This document shows, in pieces, positions 1 through 7,126 of a stretch of 29,801 nt of DNA; positions within the stretch are counted from its first letter, which is position 1, and each line of letters opens with the position of its first letter. Where the stretch lies: assembly GCA_035415815.1 (NCBI GenBank), contig DAOOGR010000012.1, forward strand, positions 1 to 29,801, written 5' to 3'. The translations under genes were made by a program, and so were the position numbers. This DNA comes from Rectinema sp003452735 (lineage in GTDB: Bacteria > Spirochaetota > Spirochaetia > Treponematales > Rectinemataceae). The notes beneath the pieces were generated by a model. It did not search any database, had not been told where the DNA came from, and worked only from the letters and a program-made list of their open reading frames with translations.

Positions 1-1
1 G

Positions 2-910
2 TTCTTGCTTGCAAGTGTTTTCTTCGACGGATTGACAGACCCCGCTCGCTCAGCAATGATGACCGATCTCACTTCCTCCGAAAATAGACGCCCAGCTTTT
101 TCTCTCATCTATCTAGGTCACAATCTAGGCTTTGCGGTCGGAATGCTTCTAGCGGGCTTTCTGTTTGAAAACTATACCTCTTGGCTTTTCTGGGGAAATG
201 CAATCGCGATATTCGCAGCTATAACACTGGTTGGGCTAAAGGTTCCAGAAACGAAACCTTCTCGTGGGCAAATCGAAAAGAGCTTCGGTACAGGCAGGCA
301 GGATGAAGCTCATAGAGGCAATATTATCCAAGCCCTCCTTTCAAGGCCAAATCTAATTATTTTCACTTTGCTGACAGGACTCTATGGCTTTGTCTATGCA
401 CAGCATCGTTTTATTTTACCACTTCAGACCAAAGAATTCTTTGGAGCTCGCGGTTCAGTTATCTATGGCACTTTGATGACGCTCAACGCCGTGATGGTAA
501 TCTTACTCTCCACGCCAATTATGACAATCACTCAGCGCTGGAAGCCAATAAATGCAGTAGCTTTCTCTGGCTTCTTGTTCGCCCTTGGATTTGGATTTAT
601 CGGTTTTAGACCTTCTGTAATGCTTATGTATGTGACCACTGCAATATGGACATTAGGCGAGATTGTCAATGCTACAAACGAAGGTACCTATGTAGCAAAT
701 AATACTCCAATTTCGCATAGGGCAAGATTTCAGGCATTCCTTCCTCTTTTGGGTGGAATTGGTTGGACCATCAGTCCACCTATCGTTGGCTCTTTCACCG
801 ACCATTTTGGACTAAGGATGGCTTGGCCTATACTAGGAGCCATAGCAGCTCTTGCAGGTTTATCTATTTTTTATTTGGGGTTGATGGAAAAACGAGCCAA
901 CAAAAAATAA
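2..910 (+). CDS. MFS transporter, 3' part (5' end outside the window)
   Basis: This is the C-terminal ~300 residues of a major facilitator superfamily permease in the inner membrane. The frame is already open at base 2, so the real start lies upstream and the first visible TTG/Met should not be taken as a start. A transmembrane-loop motif DPARSAMMTDL is followed by LGHNLGFAVGMLLAGFLF, which matches the helix 4-5 region of drug-efflux-type MFS proteins. A charged central loop (around PETKPSRGQIEKSFG) separates the two six-helix halves, and about six more hydrophobic segments follow. The substrate cannot be read from the sequence; multidrug or sugar efflux is possible. The gene ends with TAA and is followed by a tRNA gene on the opposite strand. 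Confidence 0.85.
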   Translation, partial: FLLASVFFDGLTDPARSAMMTDLTSSENRRPAFSLIYLGHNLGFAVGMLLAGFLFENYTSWLFWGNAIAIFAAITLVGLKVPETKPSRGQIEKSFGTGRQDEAHRGNIIQALLSRPNLIIFTLLTGLYGFVYAQHRFILPLQTKEFFGARGSVIYGTLMTLNAVMVILLSTPIMTITQRWKPINAVAFSGFLFALGFGFIGFRPSVMLMYVTTAIWTLGEIVNATNEGTYVANNTPISHRARFQAFLPLLGGIGWTISPPIVGSFTDHFGLRMAWPILGAIAALAGLSIFYLGLMEKRANKK

Positions 911-1010
911 TTGATTAGATGAGGCTCTTATTAAATCCCTATAATGGTTCATTTCCGAATTTTAAAATTTCATAACATTGGCGATTTTCTCTCATGCAAT
1001 TTATGCCGAT
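911..1010. other. Short intergenic spacer, no gene seen
   Basis: This AT-rich spacer lies between the MFS gene and the tRNA terminator. I see no ORF with a ribosome binding site and no hairpin with a T-run for the MFS transcript. Confidence 0.4.
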
Positions 1011-1025
1011 AAAAAAAGAGTGCTG
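1011..1025 (-). terminator. tRNA trailer arm plus T-run (pairs with the tRNA leader)
   Basis: Two bases after the tRNA, the minus strand reads CAGCACTCT followed by six T residues. CAGCACTCT is the exact reverse complement of AGAGTGCTG in the leader at 1103-1111. The stem plus T-run has the layout of an intrinsic terminator, but its loop would be the whole tRNA. It may instead, or also, be a precursor-processing stem. Confidence 0.6.
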
Positions 1026-1027
1026 CA

Positions 1028-1099
1028 TGGGCGATATTGGACTTGAACCAATGACTTCCACCGTGTGAAGGTGGCACTCTCCCGCTGAGTTAATCGCCC
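1028..1099 (-). tRNA. tRNA-Val (anticodon CAC)
   Basis: Read on the minus strand this is a complete 72-nt cloverleaf. The acceptor stem GGGCGAT pairs with ATCGCCC, followed by discriminator A. The D stem is ACTC/GAGT and the anticodon stem CCACC/GGTGG encloses loop TTCACAC, giving anticodon CAC, which reads GUG valine codons. The T arm is ATTGG-TTCAAGT-CCAAT. The 3' CCA is not encoded (TGC follows A73), so it must be added by nucleotidyltransferase. Short ORFs across this locus on the minus strand are artefacts of the RNA gene. Confidence 0.96.
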
Positions 1100-1119
1100 A
1101 ATCAGCACTCTTCTGCGGC

Positions 1120-1149
1120 ATCCTAACAAAGCATGCCGCGATATGTCAA
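1120..1149 (-). promoter_or_regulatory. sigma70-type promoter of tRNA-Val
   Basis: On the minus strand TTGACA (1149-1144) lies 18 bp from TAGGAT (1125-1120), a perfect -35 and a 4/6 -10. Start of transcription is predicted near 1113, so the RNA would begin almost exactly at the leader arm AGAGTGCTG. The -35 box overlaps the first codons of the divergent dolichol-kinase-like gene. Confidence 0.7.
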
Positions 1150-1826
1150 GGATGGCCAAGGGAACTAGCAAATTGAGCAAAAGCCGGAAAGAAGCATCTC
1201 CTAATTCTACTAAACCGACACTCCGCCGTCTCAATATTCGATTTCAATCTCCAGCTGATGAACTGCGCATAGAACTAACGCGAAAATCTCTTCATTTACT
1301 CATATTATTTTGCGTACCTCTTCTAGACATTTCACCAATGCTACCTGTTTTCGCATTGATAGTTGGAATGGTGATTTATTCGATTAGCGAGGCCCTCCGT
1401 CAGCGCGGCATTATGGTACCTGTTATTTCGTCGATCACGGAGAGAGCCGCGCGACTCCGGGACAACAATCACTTTGTATGGGGACCTATAACCCTTGCTC
1501 TGGGTGCGCTTTTTTCTCTATTGATTTTTGATCCTCTTCAAGCCAAAGTGGCTATACTTGCGCTAGGCCTTGGCGACAGTTTTTCGAGCCTTGTAGGTAA
1601 GTCCTTTGGTCGCATTCCAATGCCGTTTTCTGGAGGAAAGTCCGTAGAAGGATCGGTATTGTGTTTCGCCATAGTTTTGCTTGCCGTCTATTTGCTCACC
1701 GGTCGCTTTATGCCATCTATGATCATTGCATTGGCTACAACCTTTGCAGAATTCTGGCCCACAAAGGATTGGGACAATATTCTTATACCACTTGCCGCAG
1801 GGATAGTCGCTTCTCTTGTACTCTAA
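1143..1826 (+). CDS. Dolichol kinase / polyprenol kinase-like CTP-dependent membrane enzyme
   Basis: This 227-residue integral membrane protein belongs to the SEC59/VTE5/CdsA-like superfamily, whose members use CTP to phosphorylate polyprenol, phytol or diacylglycerol-type lipids. The visible signature is LGLGDSFSSLVGKSFGR at residues 141-157, followed by FSGGKSVEGS at 162-171; the GD and the KSxEG block are the usual nucleotide and metal sites. An N-terminal ELTRKSLHL (44-52) matches the Arg-Lys-x-x-H block at the start of this family. About six hydrophobic helices are present. The exact lipid substrate cannot be told from sequence. The start is uncertain: the ATG at 1143 has no good Shine-Dalgarno, and the ATG at 1152 is also possible. 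Confidence 0.8.
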   Translation: MSRMAKGTSKLSKSRKEASPNSTKPTLRRLNIRFQSPADELRIELTRKSLHLLILFCVPLLDISPMLPVFALIVGMVIYSISEALRQRGIMVPVISSITERAARLRDNNHFVWGPITLALGALFSLLIFDPLQAKVAILALGLGDSFSSLVGKSFGRIPMPFSGGKSVEGSVLCFAIVLLAVYLLTGRFMPSMIIALATTFAEFWPTKDWDNILIPLAAGIVASLVL

Positions 1827-1866
1827 TTCTATTGTGCTGCATTATTCTATATTTCTTCATTGCTTA

Positions 1867-1887
1867 GACTAGGTGTATATACTAGTC
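1867..1887. repeat. Small inverted repeat between convergent genes
   Basis: GACTAG and CTAGTC (6 bp) flank a 9-nt spacer in the gap between the dolichol-kinase-like gene and the convergent membrane protein gene. It has no T-run, so a terminator role is only weakly supported. Confidence 0.3.
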
Positions 1888-1921
1888 ATTAGGCTATACC
1901 CAAGGTTTGATACACTGACAA

Positions 1922-2749
1922 CTATTTCCATATATAGACATGATGAAGAATTTTTATCGACGCAAACACACAGAGCACGAATGCAATAACGACAATCAAT
2001 CCCCATTCAAAGACTCTTGTGTCCCAAAGCCATACCCAGGAAGCAGCCGCCGTCGTAAGCGCAATACCTACAAATGCATAAGACCTATCTTCTTTTAATC
2101 TTGCTGCAACAAAATAATCTATAGCATTCAAGATTATAAGCGAAGCTGTTACAATCATTGTAAGCTCGCTATAGCCTGCCTGAAGCATGAACGAAGACTG
2201 AAAGCGATCGATACTAATAGGCAAAAGCATAGCAAACATCGATCCCAAGAGGAGGGCGAACAAATAGCCTGTTTGCGGCTTCTCTTTTCCGATTCCTACA
2301 GCATATAGGCCCGAAATAAAGAGCGAAATAAGCCCAGAAAACCTTGCACCATACACTAATCTCGTGAGCGATATCAGAGAACTGATGGAAGGGCTCCGCT
2401 GCGCCATGATGAGCATCGGAAGCCTTAGAGCTTCAGCTTCGACCAAAAAAATCCAAAGCGCAATCAGATGGATCTCCGCCGAGACTGTCTTTTGAAATGT
2501 AAAAAGCACGACAATCAGCATTGCAGTTGCGACAAGTACAAGAAAACAGCATTCTAAAGCCCCAGCCAACTGTATACCCATTGGCGAACCTAGAAAAAAA
2601 TACTCGGTATACAAATGCAAATCGGCAAGAAAAAAAGGGAGCCTTCTGTCGGTTCCAATGCGAACAGCTAGCACAACTGATGAAACAAGCATCACCAGGC
2701 TCATACATGAAAAAAGCCAATATGTAAAACGAAAGTTGCGCCTTGTCAC
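1922..2749 (-). CDS. Multi-pass membrane protein of unknown function (275 aa)
   Basis: I do not recognise a family. The protein is strongly hydrophobic throughout, with roughly seven to eight membrane helices. The first is near residues 10-30, others are around 60-85, 95-115, 138-155, 165-180, 195-212 and 225-268. Short polar loops separate them, including a basic N terminus (MTRRNFR). There is no obvious catalytic motif, signal peptide or soluble domain. The chosen start is a GTG at 2749, giving the longest frame; the ribosome binding site is weak, and an internal ATG near codon 16 is an alternative. The gene is divergent from proS, with only 90 bp between the two starts. Confidence 0.6.
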   Translation of the reverse strand: MTRRNFRFTYWLFSCMSLVMLVSSVVLAVRIGTDRRLPFFLADLHLYTEYFFLGSPMGIQLAGALECCFLVLVATAMLIVVLFTFQKTVSAEIHLIALWIFLVEAEALRLPMLIMAQRSPSISSLISLTRLVYGARFSGLISLFISGLYAVGIGKEKPQTGYLFALLLGSMFAMLLPISIDRFQSSFMLQAGYSELTMIVTASLIILNAIDYFVAARLKEDRSYAFVGIALTTAAASWVWLWDTRVFEWGLIVVIAFVLCVFASIKILHHVYIWK

Positions 2750-2775
2750 ATTTATATCTTACTTTATTCCAACGA

Positions 2776-2804
2776 TTGATTGAAGCATTTCTTTTCACTA
2801 TAGT
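2776..2804 (+). promoter_or_regulatory. sigma70-type promoter of proS
   Basis: TTGATT (2776-2781) and TATAGT (2799-2804) are separated by 17 bp, a near-consensus promoter. Transcription would start near 2811, leaving a leader of about 29 nt before the proS start. Confidence 0.65.
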
Positions 2805-2839
2805 ATGACGAATTCTCGCGACCGCAAGAGGTATCGAAA

Positions 2840-4297
2840 ATGGCAGAAAAAATAACTCCGCGCGAAATCGATTATTCACAGTGGTACATCGATATCGTTT
2901 TAAATGCAAAGCTGGCCGATTATTCACCTGTCAAAGGCAGCATGGTAATTCGTCCGCGTGGATATGCAATCTGGGAGAAAATCCGCGACGAATTCGACCG
3001 ACGGTTCAAAGAGACCGGCCACGAAAATGCCTACTTTCCGCTGCTCATTCCAATGAGTTTTCTAAAAAAGGAAGCAGAGCATGTCGAAGGCTTTGCTCCT
3101 GAGCTCGCTGTTGTTACTCACGGCGGTGGAGAGGAGCTGGAAGAGCCATATTGTATACGCCCGACAAGCGAGACGATTATCTGGGCGATGTATCGAAACT
3201 GGATCCAGTCCTGGCGCGATCTGCCTCTGCTTATAAATCAGTGGGCTAATGTCATTCGTTGGGAAAAGCGCACGCGGCTCTTTTTAAGGACTTCGGAATT
3301 TCTATGGCAAGAAGGCCATACGGCCCATGAAACAGAAAAGGAAGCCCGCGAAGAAACCTTGCGAATTCTCGAAATATATCGAGACGTAGTAGAGCGCTGC
3401 CTTGCAGTACCAGTAGTCGCCGGCATGAAGAGCGAAAGCGAAAAATTCGCCGGAGCGGTCGAGACCTATACCATCGAGGCAATGATGCAGGACAAGAAAG
3501 CCCTGCAGGCGGGCACGAGTCACTTCCTTGGACAGAATTTTGCCCGTGCTTTCGATGTGCAGTTCCAAAATAGACAAGGCCAGCTGGACTATGTGTGGGC
3601 AACGAGCTGGGGCGTTTCGACACGGCTTATAGGTGCGGTTATAATGACGCACTCCGACGACAAGGGACTTGTTTTGCCGCCTACCTTGTCTCCCGAGGAT
3701 GCGGTTATTATTCCCATCTATCGCAACGATTCGAAAGCTGCTGTTATTGCGTATGCCAAAAAGCTCGAAGCCGATCTCAAAACCGCCGGCTTTAAAGTTG
3801 TGTTGGATATCGACGATTCATCTAGCCCTGGCTGGAAATTCACCGAATGGGAACTTCGCGGTACGCCAGTACGAATCGAGATAGGACCTCGCGATATAAA
3901 ATCGAATCAGATTGTAATGGTGAGAAGAGATACAGGCGAAAAGCTGACTGCACTCAGCACCGAAGCCGCAAGCAAGCTCAAAGAATTGCATAATCTAATA
4001 CAGAGCTCTCTGTTTGAGCGGGCTCGATCTTTCCGCGAAAAGAATACAGAGCCGATTTCAGATCTTGGTGGTCTCATCGAATTTTTCGGCACAGAGACTG
4101 CGGGCACTGAAGGAGCACCTGGAGGATTTGCAGAAGCCCTCTGGTGTGGTTCTGCTGCCTGCGAGGCCTCTATCAAGGAAAAAACCAAGGCTACAATTCG
4201 CTGCTTGCCGCTGGGCAAACAAGACCATATAGAAGGGACTTGTGCCATCTGCGGAGATCCCGCAAAGTACCAAGCTATTTTTGCGCGTAACTATTGA
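2840..4297 (+). CDS. proS: Prolyl-tRNA synthetase, archaeal/eukaryote-type
   Basis: This class II aminoacyl-tRNA synthetase of 485 residues charges tRNA-Pro in the cytoplasm. Its length and layout are those of the short archaeal/eukaryotic-type ProRS: no bacterial editing insertion, and a C-terminal zinc-type domain ending in a tyrosine. Early landmarks are the motif 1 region PRGYAIWEKI, then ENAYFPLLIP and YCIRPTSET. Motif 2 is RWEKRTRLFLRTSEFLWQEG, and a late class II motif 3 block follows. The C-terminal region has cysteines in LWCGSAACEAS and CAICGDPA. The start ATG at 2840 has an AAGAGGT ribosome binding site eight bases upstream. This ProRS type occurs in several bacterial groups, including some spirochaetes. 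Confidence 0.97.
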   Translation: MAEKITPREIDYSQWYIDIVLNAKLADYSPVKGSMVIRPRGYAIWEKIRDEFDRRFKETGHENAYFPLLIPMSFLKKEAEHVEGFAPELAVVTHGGGEELEEPYCIRPTSETIIWAMYRNWIQSWRDLPLLINQWANVIRWEKRTRLFLRTSEFLWQEGHTAHETEKEAREETLRILEIYRDVVERCLAVPVVAGMKSESEKFAGAVETYTIEAMMQDKKALQAGTSHFLGQNFARAFDVQFQNRQGQLDYVWATSWGVSTRLIGAVIMTHSDDKGLVLPPTLSPEDAVIIPIYRNDSKAAVIAYAKKLEADLKTAGFKVVLDIDDSSSPGWKFTEWELRGTPVRIEIGPRDIKSNQIVMVRRDTGEKLTALSTEAASKLKELHNLIQSSLFERARSFREKNTEPISDLGGLIEFFGTETAGTEGAPGGFAEALWCGSAACEASIKEKTKATIRCLPLGKQDHIEGTCAICGDPAKYQAIFARNY

Positions 4298-4350
4298 GCG
4301 CCGATATTTGCATACTCAGTATTTAGATAATGAATAAAAAGCAGGAATTC

Positions 4351-4737
4351 TCATAGTCCACCGGCCGATGTACTCTCCCAAAGACCTTGAATATAGAGAT
4401 TCACTGTAGCATTTTTAGAAGAAGTAAGGACAATCTGATCGTCCTCTTTCTCAGAGCCACTTATGGCAATAGCGATAGGAGCTGGCGTCGTAGACCATGA
4501 GTCAATCAGCGCTACATTAAAAGAGGAACGGCTTTTCCAAAAGCTTCCTACGAAGAAGCTGACAACAAGGGCAGTTATCGCAAGAGCCATCGAAATCAAG
4601 AATTTATTCCTTTTGCGCGACTGCTCTTCCGCCTTTTTGTAAACCTGCGCAAAATCGGGAAAGGCAGGTGCTTTCCTCATAGCTGCATCTTTGAGGTCAG
4701 CCTTTAGATCGATTTTATTCTTTTCAGTGGAGCTCAT
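4351..4737 (-). CDS. Putative anti-sigma factor, single-pass membrane protein
   Basis: This 128-residue protein is encoded directly after, and overlapping by 14 bp, the ECF sigma factor gene. It has a charged cytoplasmic N-terminal ~45 residues (rich in K, D, E), one membrane helix (about 46-67, FLISMALAITALVVSFFVGSF) and a ~60-residue extracytoplasmic tail. That topology and position fit an anti-sigma factor, although the classical HxxxCxxC zinc motif is absent, so the role rests mainly on context. I chose the ATG at 4737 because AAGGAGAT lies at the right distance; an upstream in-frame ATG exists but has no such site. The overlap with the sigma gene suggests translational coupling, which would keep the two proteins in balance. 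Confidence 0.6.
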   Translation of the reverse strand: MSSTEKNKIDLKADLKDAAMRKAPAFPDFAQVYKKAEEQSRKRNKFLISMALAITALVVSFFVGSFWKSRSSFNVALIDSWSTTPAPIAIAISGSEKEDDQIVLTSSKNATVNLYIQGLWESTSAGGL

Positions 4738-5401
4738 ATCCCATCTCCTTGAGCATCTCACTCAATTTTGCCCGTGCACGGAAAAGTCTTGATTTGACTG
4801 TCCCAAGAGGAAGATTGTACATGCTCCCAAGCTCAGATAGTTCAATTCCCTCTACCTCATGCAGATAGAGCATGGAGCGATCCTCGGGCTCCAGCTTTTT
4901 CATGACAAGCTCGAGCATCTGACTAGCCTCTTTTCTCAGCATATCCTCCTCGACCAACCCATGCGGATTCTCGATAAATAGAGATTCGAATTCTTCCACA
5001 GAAAAATTTCGCGCATGGTTGCGAGCATTGACACGCAAGACATCCGCGCAGCTTGTTCGGCAAATACCATAGATATAGCCGCCTAAAGAACTCTCTTTAC
5101 GCCACTTAGGCAAGGCTTTATAGATACGAATAAGCGACTCTTGCACTGCTTCCTCGGAAAGCTCTTCATCGAATGCAACAAAGCTGGCACAATAGCCCCG
5201 AATACGATCCCACCAACGCCATATCAGGCGCTCGAATGCTCCTTTATCTCCCTTTGCTGCTCTCGTTGCAAGCTCGATATCCAGAGTTTCCTCGTCGGAC
5301 GAAAAAGCAAGAGATGAAGCTTCAGCCTTGTTTTGCCCAATTTGGGCTCTATCTTTTTTTGCTGGGCTCATAGTCCATGCCATTCTATTTTCGCTTTTCA
5401 T
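4724..5401 (-). CDS. ECF-type RNA polymerase sigma factor (sigma-24/RpoE-like)
   Basis: This 225-residue protein has the two domains of group IV sigma factors. Region 2 spans about residues 41-123 (GDKGAFERLIWRWWDRIRGY, then EEAVQESLIRIYKALPKWR). Region 4 spans about 160-217 (LEPEDRSMLYLHEVEGIELSELG, then LPLGTVKSRLFRARAKL, a typical helix-turn-helix). It would direct transcription of an envelope-stress regulon. The downstream partner is the putative membrane-anchored anti-sigma factor. Upstream in the same direction are two Spy/CpxP-like periplasmic protein genes, plausible regulon members. The N-terminal ~40 residues look unstructured, and the start is not certain because none of the Met codons at 5401, 5383 or 5371 has a strong ribosome binding site. 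Confidence 0.9.
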   Translation of the reverse strand: MKSENRMAWTMSPAKKDRAQIGQNKAEASSLAFSSDEETLDIELATRAAKGDKGAFERLIWRWWDRIRGYCASFVAFDEELSEEAVQESLIRIYKALPKWRKESSLGGYIYGICRTSCADVLRVNARNHARNFSVEEFESLFIENPHGLVEEDMLRKEASQMLELVMKKLEPEDRSMLYLHEVEGIELSELGSMYNLPLGTVKSRLFRARAKLSEMLKEMGYELH

Positions 5402-5428
5402 AAATATAATGCTTTATTATATCTTCCA

Positions 5429-5983
5429 TTACATTATTCTGCGGAGTATAGCAAGAAGATGGCTGTATCGGTTTGATTCTTCGACACTAAGCCCTTTGGT
5501 GCTGAAGGAATTCGCAAATTTCCCTGTTTTTTCCGACATCCGAGCTTCATTCACAAGAAGCAGAATTGTCTGCCAGCGATCTTCGCCAACTACTTTTCGG
5601 ATAGCTACTTGCCTCTCGATTTGTATCATTCTTACAGTCTTTTCATATTGGAGGCTCTTCGAGATCGCTTCTTCTATCGCTTTTAGGTCAGGATCTGGAT
5701 CGACTAGAATGTTTGCAATCTGTGCTTGTAGTATTCTGATCTCGTTCTGCGCTTTGATAAGCTCGAATTCTCTGGATTCTAGAATCTTTTCGAGCTTGTC
5801 GAGATCTTCGTTTGTTAGATTCAAACTGCGAAACCACTCGCGCACCACTATGGGGCCCATAACACCCTGGTTTCCCATTCCTTTTCCTGAACCTGCCTGT
5901 GCAGCCACAGGAAGAATACCGAGAAACGCAATGCTCGTAATTAGGATGAGCAAGACTGATAGCCTTGCCCTATTTGCTTTCAT
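5429..5983 (-). CDS. Spy/CpxP/ZraP-like periplasmic protein
   Basis: This 184-residue exported protein has a clear signal peptide (basic start, hydrophobic 8-24, cleavage after VAAQA near residue 30). The mature part is mostly helical: LNLTNEDLDKLEKIL, then long E/K/Q-rich helices and a late RKVVGEDRWQTILLLV. This resembles the LTxxQ-type periplasmic chaperone or metal-stress sensor family. Such proteins bind unfolded envelope proteins or metals and often feed back on an envelope stress regulator. The ribosome binding site GGAGGATTCAA precedes the ATG at 5983. The gene lies 27 bp upstream of the ECF sigma factor, so the two are probably co-transcribed. The family assignment is by motif and helical pattern, not alignment. 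Confidence 0.65.
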   Translation of the reverse strand: MKANRARLSVLLILITSIAFLGILPVAAQAGSGKGMGNQGVMGPIVVREWFRSLNLTNEDLDKLEKILESREFELIKAQNEIRILQAQIANILVDPDPDLKAIEEAISKSLQYEKTVRMIQIERQVAIRKVVGEDRWQTILLLVNEARMSEKTGKFANSFSTKGLSVEESNRYSHLLAILRRIM

Positions 5984-6044
5984 TTGAATCCTCCGCTACC
6001 TTTAATTACATATACCTCTAATTACATATCCTTCTGTATAATAA

Positions 6045-6071
6045 GCCACGCAGCTTCGGTAGCCGCGTGGC
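6045..6071 (-). terminator. Intrinsic terminator between the two Spy-like genes
   Basis: On the minus strand GCCACGCGGCT and AAGCTGCGTGGC can form an 11-bp stem (one G-U pair) with a five-base loop, followed by TTATTAT. It lies after the stop of the upstream Spy-like gene, so the two Spy-like genes probably belong to separate or partly separated transcripts. Confidence 0.65.
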
Positions 6072-6163
6072 CTTTATATTAGATATCCAATTGGCTGCAA
6101 GATTCTTTTAGTATAAATCGAGCTTGGATAACCCGTAAGTCAGCTATTAAGCTAGCTGGTTTC

Positions 6164-6706
6164 TTAACTATTTGCAGATTGAAATATTTTATTAATCTCT
6201 AGAATGCTGTCTGCGCGAATCTCCTGTATTTGTTTTTGAATATCCGCAATCTTGGCTATTGTTTCATCTATTTTAGCCTTGTCTGGATTTGGGCTCCAAA
6301 GGAGATTGTCCAAATTCAGCTTTTCTGCGCGAAGCTCATTCCGGAGCGGAAGAATTTTGGAGGCATTATCCTCAATGATCTTATCTACCTTGGCTTTGTT
6401 TTCGTCTGATAGCTTCTGATACTGGAAATAGTGAAATGCCCCATAGCTACCCGCGCCCATAGACCGCATGCCGCCAAAGAAGCTCTGCTTTGGATTAGCT
6501 AATCCTTTTGATGCATCGCCAAATCTATTCCCATAAGGATCGACCATTGGGGAGGCCACAGGCGGCATGCTTTGATACCCATACCCCGGAGTCCTTGCGC
6601 GAGGACTTGGCATTCTGCCAAAGCCTTGAGCAAAAGCACCCGCAGTTGCGGCCACTAGCATGACCCCTACCATAAGAAACTTAATTGCTTTTCTCGATGT
6701 TCTCAT
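6164..6706 (-). CDS. Spy/CpxP-like periplasmic protein with Pro/Gly-rich N terminus
   Basis: This 180-residue exported protein has a signal peptide with cleavage after AGAFA (residue 26). It is followed by a ~65-residue Gly/Pro/Met/Tyr-rich stretch, then a helical domain. That domain contains LSDENKAKVDKII, LRNELRAEKLNLDNLLW and the repeated pattern NPDKAKIDETIAKIADIQKQI. The helical part resembles Spy/CpxP/heavy-metal-sensor proteins and aligns by eye with the neighbouring 5429-5983 product (both have a DPD/NPD turn followed by K-A-I/D-E-x-I). The two are probably paralogues. The ATG at 6706 was chosen because GGAGGAAAAAG precedes it; a longer frame starting at 6793 lacks a site and would bury the signal peptide. 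Confidence 0.65.
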   Translation of the reverse strand: MRTSRKAIKFLMVGVMLVAATAGAFAQGFGRMPSPRARTPGYGYQSMPPVASPMVDPYGNRFGDASKGLANPKQSFFGGMRSMGAGSYGAFHYFQYQKLSDENKAKVDKIIEDNASKILPLRNELRAEKLNLDNLLWSPNPDKAKIDETIAKIADIQKQIQEIRADSILEINKIFQSANS

Positions 6707-6812
6707 CTTTTTCCTCCGATGAAGATCTTTGACTTTCACTATAATGTCGCAGGAAAGGGAATATCGGTTGCATGGAAAATAAAACTTTGCCATGATGGGA
6801 TGAATAACTCCA

Positions 6813-6926
6813 GACAGAATTTAAAAGGAAGTTTAGGCAGGATACGCTAAATAATCTAGACAGGGTTTACGCGATAATTCGGACAGATGCACAGAATAAT
6901 TTCGACAGGTTTATGGGATTATGCAG
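6813..6926 (+). repeat. Degenerate tandem repeat array, ~23-bp period
   Basis: The motif GACAG (once GGCAG) starts at 6813, 6836, 6859, 6882 and 6904, which is spacing of 23, 23, 23 and 22 bp. Each of units 2-4 also has ATAAT about 10 bases after the motif. The consensus is roughly GACAGGNTT, six variable bases, ATAATTNN. There are no unique spacers or cas genes, so this is not a CRISPR array. Confidence 0.6.
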
Positions 6927-7062
6927 GATTGACAGGATTTTTTCTTGGGCAAAAAGAATAGAATCCTTTCCTCTTTTTCTTCGCCAAATACTATCTCATC
7001 CCTTTAATCCGTCTTCATCCTGCTCATCCGGTCAACACACTATCCCTTCCATCCTGTCATTC
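6927..7062. mobile_element. MITE-like 136-bp element with 12-bp inverted ends (tentative)
   Basis: GATTGACAGGAT at 6927-6938 and ATCCTGTCATTC at 7051-7062 are inverted copies matching at 11 of 12 positions, with GACAGGAT/ATCCTGTC perfect. Inside is a direct repeat of TTTTTCTTGGGCAAA (6939-6953) and TTTTTCTTCGCCAAA (6974-6988), and a run of short ATCC words on the right side. It codes for nothing. Whether it is mobile depends on finding other copies in the genome. Confidence 0.4.
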
Positions 7063-7126
7063 TACCCAATCTTCATAACACTAGGGACACTTTTCTATTT
7101 AAGCGCATTGAGTTAATCTATAAGAA

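Noticed and set aside
939..1234. Two overlapping minus-strand ORFs (60 and 77 codons)
   Set aside because: They run straight through the tRNA-Val gene and have no ribosome binding site; they are artefacts of the RNA gene and its flanks.
5328..5987. A 219-codon plus-strand ORF opposite the Spy-like gene
   Set aside because: The minus-strand frame has a signal peptide, ribosome binding site and family-like helices. The plus-strand product is Ser/Ile/Phe-rich shadow sequence.
6720..6790. ECF-type promoter upstream of the second Spy-like gene
   Set aside because: A TATAGT box is visible, but no GGAAC-like -35 at proper distance, so autoregulation by the neighbouring sigma factor cannot be shown from the sequence.
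6813..6950. CRISPR array
   Set aside because: The ~23-bp units abut one another with no unique spacers between them, copies are degenerate and no cas gene is present.
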